The notes beneath the pieces are model-generated. The model had not been told where the DNA came from. It was given only the letters and a program-made list of their open reading frames with translations, and searched no databases. Both the position numbers and the translations under genes were made by a program. Of a DNA stretch of 8,878 nucleotides, positions 6,290-8,878 are shown in pieces. The DNA is from Gemmatimonadota bacterium. GTDB taxonomy: Bacteria > GCA-2686955. Each line of letters starts with the position of its first letter. Position 1 is the stretch's first letter. The stretch lies in the NCBI GenBank assembly GCA_002686955.1, contig NYZA01000184.1:1-8878 (forward strand), given 5' to 3'.

Positions 6290-8878
6290 ATGAGATGGGA
6301 CCAGATTAGAGCTCGAATCCCGGGGATCGGCGCGATGATCCTCGCCACCGCGGAGATCGGCGTCGCGGGAGCGCGAACGATCGATGTGCCGGCGGAGCAC
6401 GCTTCGATACAGGATGCGATCGGGGCGGCGGTGGCGGGCGATACCGTTCTCGTGCAGCCCGGGAGCTACGCCGAGACGATCGACCTGATCGGCAAGGCGA
6501 TCGTGTTGACCGGAACCGATCCGGGCGATTGGGCCGTGGTCGCGGCGACGGTGGTCGACGCATCGGCGGTGGGGGGAAGTGTGCTCACTCTGGCCACGGG
6601 CGAGGGGAGCGCGACGGCGGTTCGCGGCTTTCTTCTCAGGGGGGGGACCGGAACCGAGTGGGAGCTTCCCGCGCTCGGGCGTGCGGGAGGAGGGATCTAC
6701 TGCGAGGGCACGCAGGCACGGATCGAGCGCTGCATCGTGCGGGGCAATTCGGCGGAAGGGGGACGGGAGCACGGGCGTGGCGCGGGAATGTACTGCACGG
6801 GCGGCGCGGCGCCGGCGATCCAGGAATGCGTGGTCGACTCGAATCTGTCGACGGGTGATTCGGGCGGCATCTTCTGCACGGCCTCGGCTCCCACGATCAG
6901 CGACTGCACGATCAGCGACAATCTTTGCGTCGATTCCGGCTGCGGTCTCTACTGCCGTCAGGGCGCCGCCCCCACGATCGAGGGCTGCGTCATCTCGGGG
7001 AACTACGCGCACGATTCCGGTGCCGGCATCTATTGCAAGGAGCTTTCGACGCCCACGATCCGCGATTGCACGATCTCGAACAACGAGGCGGTGGAATCGG
7101 GAGGCGGGATCAAGTGCAAAACAGGCGCCGCTCCCTGGATTCTCGAGTGCGTCATCTCGGGCAACCGGAGCACCGGCGCGGGAGCCGAATCGGGCGGCGG
7201 GGGCCTCTACTGCATCGAGGCGGCGCCGGTGGTGAGTGGGTGCACGATCTCGGGCAACGAGGCGGTCGACTACGGGGGTGGCGTCGCCTGCATCGAAGCC
7301 TCGGCGCCCGCTTTCGACGATTGCGCCCTGTCGGGCAACACGGTTTCGCGCCTGCACGGCGGGGGACTCTTCGCCCACCGCTCCAGCGCGACGCTCAGGC
7401 GCTGCGTCATCGAAGGGAACAACGCGGGCGGTTCGGGGGGCGGATTCGCCTTTCACAACGGCGCCGTCGCTCGACTCACCAACTGTGTGGTGGCCGGGAA
7501 CAGCGCGGCGGACGGGGGTGGCCTGGACGTCGACGACGCTGATTTCGACGCACTCAACTGCACCATCGCAGGCAACGACGCATCGGGCTCGGGGGGCGGT
7601 GTTCGCTTCGATTCGCGTTGGCGGCGGGGGGTTCAAACGCTTCGGTCGAGTGTCGTGTGGGGCAATCTGCCCGACGAGATCGAGGCAGGCAATGGGTCGC
7701 CGGTGGTCGAGTATTGCGATATCGGGGGCGGGTGGATCGGTGCCGGCAACATCGATGCCGATCCGCTCTTCCGGGACGCGGCCGCGGGGGACTACCGGCT
7801 CGCGGCGATCGCTTGCGGTGGAGCATCCGACTCGCCTTCGATCGACGCGAGCGATCCGCGTCATGGCGACACGGTTCGCGATTGCTCCACCGGGCTCGGC
7901 GCGGCGCGGGCCGACCAGGGAGCCTACGGCGGACCGGGCGTGCGGGGCGGCTGTGGGCTCGACGCTTTTCTGAGCGGCGCGCCGGCGACCATCCTGCTCG
8001 GCGACACGCTCACGCTCGACAATCGCCTGGGCAACCTCTGCACCGCCGCCCGATCCTTCGACCGGGTTCAGCTCAGGGCCGATGGCCCCGCCTCCCTCGA
8101 GCGAACCCTCTACGCCGGACCCGGCCAAAGCGTCGCACCCGGCTCCGAGCTTTCCGGTCTCTTCACGTTGCCGATTCCGTTGGGCGCCCCTCTCGGCACC
8201 TACACTCTGACCCTCTATGCCGAGCTCGAGAGCATCCGGCTCTGCGCCGACGTCGCCCGCATGACGATCGCCCGCCCGCTCCGGGTGCCGGCGGAGCACG
8301 CCTCGATCGCCGCCGCGATCTCGGCCGCCTCCTCCGGAGATGTGATCATTGTCGCCCCCGGGACCTACGCGGAATCGGGGCTCGATTTCGGCGGCAAGTC
8401 GCTCACGCTCAGAAGCGTGGCTCCGAACGACTCGGCCGCCGTGGCCACGACCGTGATCGACGGCGGGGGCGCCGGGCCGGTGATCCGCTTCGCGGGCTCC
8501 GAAGGCCGCGACGCGCTCGTCTCGGGGCTCACCATCCGGAACGGTGCGGCGAACCGGGGCGGCGCGGTCCAGTGCAGCAACGCCTCACCGACCCTCGCCC
8601 ACTGCGTCATGACGGGCAACAGCGCCACCGGCGCGGGAGGCGCGATCCACGCCGGCGGCGGCGCCCCGCGAATCGAGCAGTGCACCCTCTCCGGCAACGG
8701 CGCGCTCACCGGAGCCGCGATCGCGGGCGAAGGCGCATCGTTCGAAATCGTGACCAGCCGGCTCAGCGCCAACGCGGCGACCGGCGACGGTGGTGCCCTG
8801 TCGATCGAACAAGGGGGCGAGACGGCACTTCTCGGCTGCCTGCTCGACGCCAGCACCGCGGCCGGTCTCGGCGGGGCG
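6290..8878 (+). CDS. Large secreted right-handed beta-helix protein with two helix domains (runs off the window)
   Basis: The gene starts at ATG 6290, seven bases after the CotH stop, and stays open to the window edge (863 codons, no stop). The ribosome site is weak, which fits translational coupling. Residues 1-28 form a modest export signal (IPGIGAMILATAEIGVAGA). Residues 33-90 are the N-terminal cap of a right-handed beta-helix: VPAEHASIQDAI, GDTVLVQPGSYAE, GKAIVLTGT. Residues 132-482 contain about 12 coils of 22-31 residues with the pattern SGGG-(I/L)-YC-x(8-12)-C-(T/V)-ISGN. The helix closes with YCDIGGGW and NIDADPLF, then ADQGAYGGPG (541-550). A Cys-flanked Ig-like spacer (about 555-660) leads to a second cap (666-724: VPAEHASIAAAI, VAPGTYAES) and new coils (AVQCSNASPTLAHCVMTGN) up to the edge. 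Known members of this fold are polysaccharide lyases, adhesins or structural passengers. I see no lyase active-site pattern, so function is open. Confidence 0.88.
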   Translation, partial: MRWDQIRARIPGIGAMILATAEIGVAGARTIDVPAEHASIQDAIGAAVAGDTVLVQPGSYAETIDLIGKAIVLTGTDPGDWAVVAATVVDASAVGGSVLTLATGEGSATAVRGFLLRGGTGTEWELPALGRAGGGIYCEGTQARIERCIVRGNSAEGGREHGRGAGMYCTGGAAPAIQECVVDSNLSTGDSGGIFCTASAPTISDCTISDNLCVDSGCGLYCRQGAAPTIEGCVISGNYAHDSGAGIYCKELSTPTIRDCTISNNEAVESGGGIKCKTGAAPWILECVISGNRSTGAGAESGGGGLYCIEAAPVVSGCTISGNEAVDYGGGVACIEASAPAFDDCALSGNTVSRLHGGGLFAHRSSATLRRCVIEGNNAGGSGGGFAFHNGAVARLTNCVVAGNSAADGGGLDVDDADFDALNCTIAGNDASGSGGGVRFDSRWRRGVQTLRSSVVWGNLPDEIEAGNGSPVVEYCDIGGGWIGAGNIDADPLFRDAAAGDYRLAAIACGGASDSPSIDASDPRHGDTVRDCSTGLGAARADQGAYGGPGVRGGCGLDAFLSGAPATILLGDTLTLDNRLGNLCTAARSFDRVQLRADGPASLERTLYAGPGQSVAPGSELSGLFTLPIPLGAPLGTYTLTLYAELESIRLCADVARMTIARPLRVPAEHASIAAAISAASSGDVIIVAPGTYAESGLDFGGKSLTLRSVAPNDSAAVATTVIDGGGAGPVIRFAGSEGRDALVSGLTIRNGAANRGGAVQCSNASPTLAHCVMTGNSATGAGGAIHAGGGAPRIEQCTLSGNGALTGAAIAGEGASFEIVTSRLSANAATGDGGALSIEQGGETALLGCLLDASTAAGLGGA
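6386..6559 (+). repeat. Beta-helix N-terminal cap module, copy in intact gene (first domain)
   Basis: This unit of about 58 residues has the pattern VPA-x-H-x-(S/T)-I, GD-(T/V)-(V/I)-(L/I)-V, G-x-Y-x-E and GK-(A/S)-(I/L). It recurs at 8285-8461 and in the broken gene at 2624-2782. The first 15 bases (GTGCCGGCGGAGCAC) are identical between the 6386 and 8285 copies. Confidence 0.7.
6683..7735 (+). repeat. In-gene array of about 12 beta-helix coils
   Basis: Imperfect repeats with a period of about 66-93 bases encode successive coils. The best conserved ones read SGGIFCTASAPTISDCTISDN, SGAGIYCKELSTPTIRDC + TISNN, and GGGLYCIEAAPVVSGCTISGN. Most early coils have one Cys after the aromatic/aliphatic pair and another 9-13 residues later before the Ile/Val-Ser-Gly-Asn turn. 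From about 7345 on, the first Cys of each pair is lost. Conservation is at protein level; DNA copies diverge, so this is not a tandem satellite or CRISPR. Confidence 0.8.
8285..8461 (+). repeat. Beta-helix N-terminal cap module, second-domain copy
   Basis: This is the third occurrence of the cap module, inside the same protein as the 6386 copy and opening its second beta-helix domain (VPAEHASIAAAI, GDVIIVAPGTYAES, GGKSLTLRS, TTVID). It is less similar to the fragment at 2624 than the 6386 copy is, by eye. Confidence 0.7.

Noticed and set aside
6683-7735. Regularly spaced repeats considered as a CRISPR array or satellite
   Set aside because: Units vary in length and differ in DNA sequence; only the encoded coil pattern is conserved and the reading frame is unbroken.
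6083-8299. Long minus-strand open frame (738 codons) opposite the beta-helix gene
   Set aside because: It is the antisense of a repeat-bearing, GC-rich gene; its product is Arg/Asp/Ala-rich with no motif or signal, while the plus-strand frame shows clear beta-helix repeats.

Overview
The window is GC-rich bacterial DNA. Most of its genes encode secreted, repeat-rich surface or extracellular proteins. The combination of families (HAF repeats, malectin/CotH/lamin-tail fusions, and right-handed beta-helix proteins ending in a D-x-GAYGGP signature) is one I associate with uncultured, environmental Eisenbacteria- or Planctomycetes-like lineages. That taxonomic guess is inference: no rRNA or marker gene is present.

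Layout. Bases 1-275 (minus strand) hold the 5' end of a YcaQ/AlkZ-type winged-helix DNA glycosylase gene, cut by the window edge and the only intracellular, housekeeping-type gene here. A 299-base gap separates it from a divergent plus-strand series. At 575-2041 is a complete secreted HAF-repeat protein. Bases 2042-2855 hold gene debris: the head of a membrane-anchored protein with a D-x-N-x-DG loop (2151-2585), overlapping a beta-helix gene that keeps its N-terminal cap and its C-terminal DMGAHGGP tail but has lost the middle (2570-2855). Bases 2856-3140 are non-coding and carry a strong G-quadruplex motif on the minus strand. At 3141-6282 is a large secreted protein with malectin-like, fibronectin III-like, CotH-kinase and lamin-tail domains, interrupted by a frameshift best explained by one extra T near 4897. 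Seven bases later, at 6290, starts an intact beta-helix gene that stays open to the end of the window (863 codons) and contains two beta-helix domains separated by an Ig-like spacer.

The CotH gene and the 6290 beta-helix gene are probably co-transcribed, so a secreted CotH-type kinase and a very long Ser/Cys-repeating beta-helix protein are likely made together. A kinase-substrate or shared surface-assembly relationship is a testable idea, not something the sequence proves. Three neighbouring genes are damaged (2151, 2570, 3141), which points either to a decaying or recombining surface-protein locus or to assembly errors in repetitive DNA. I see no CRISPR array, transposase, tRNA or rRNA.
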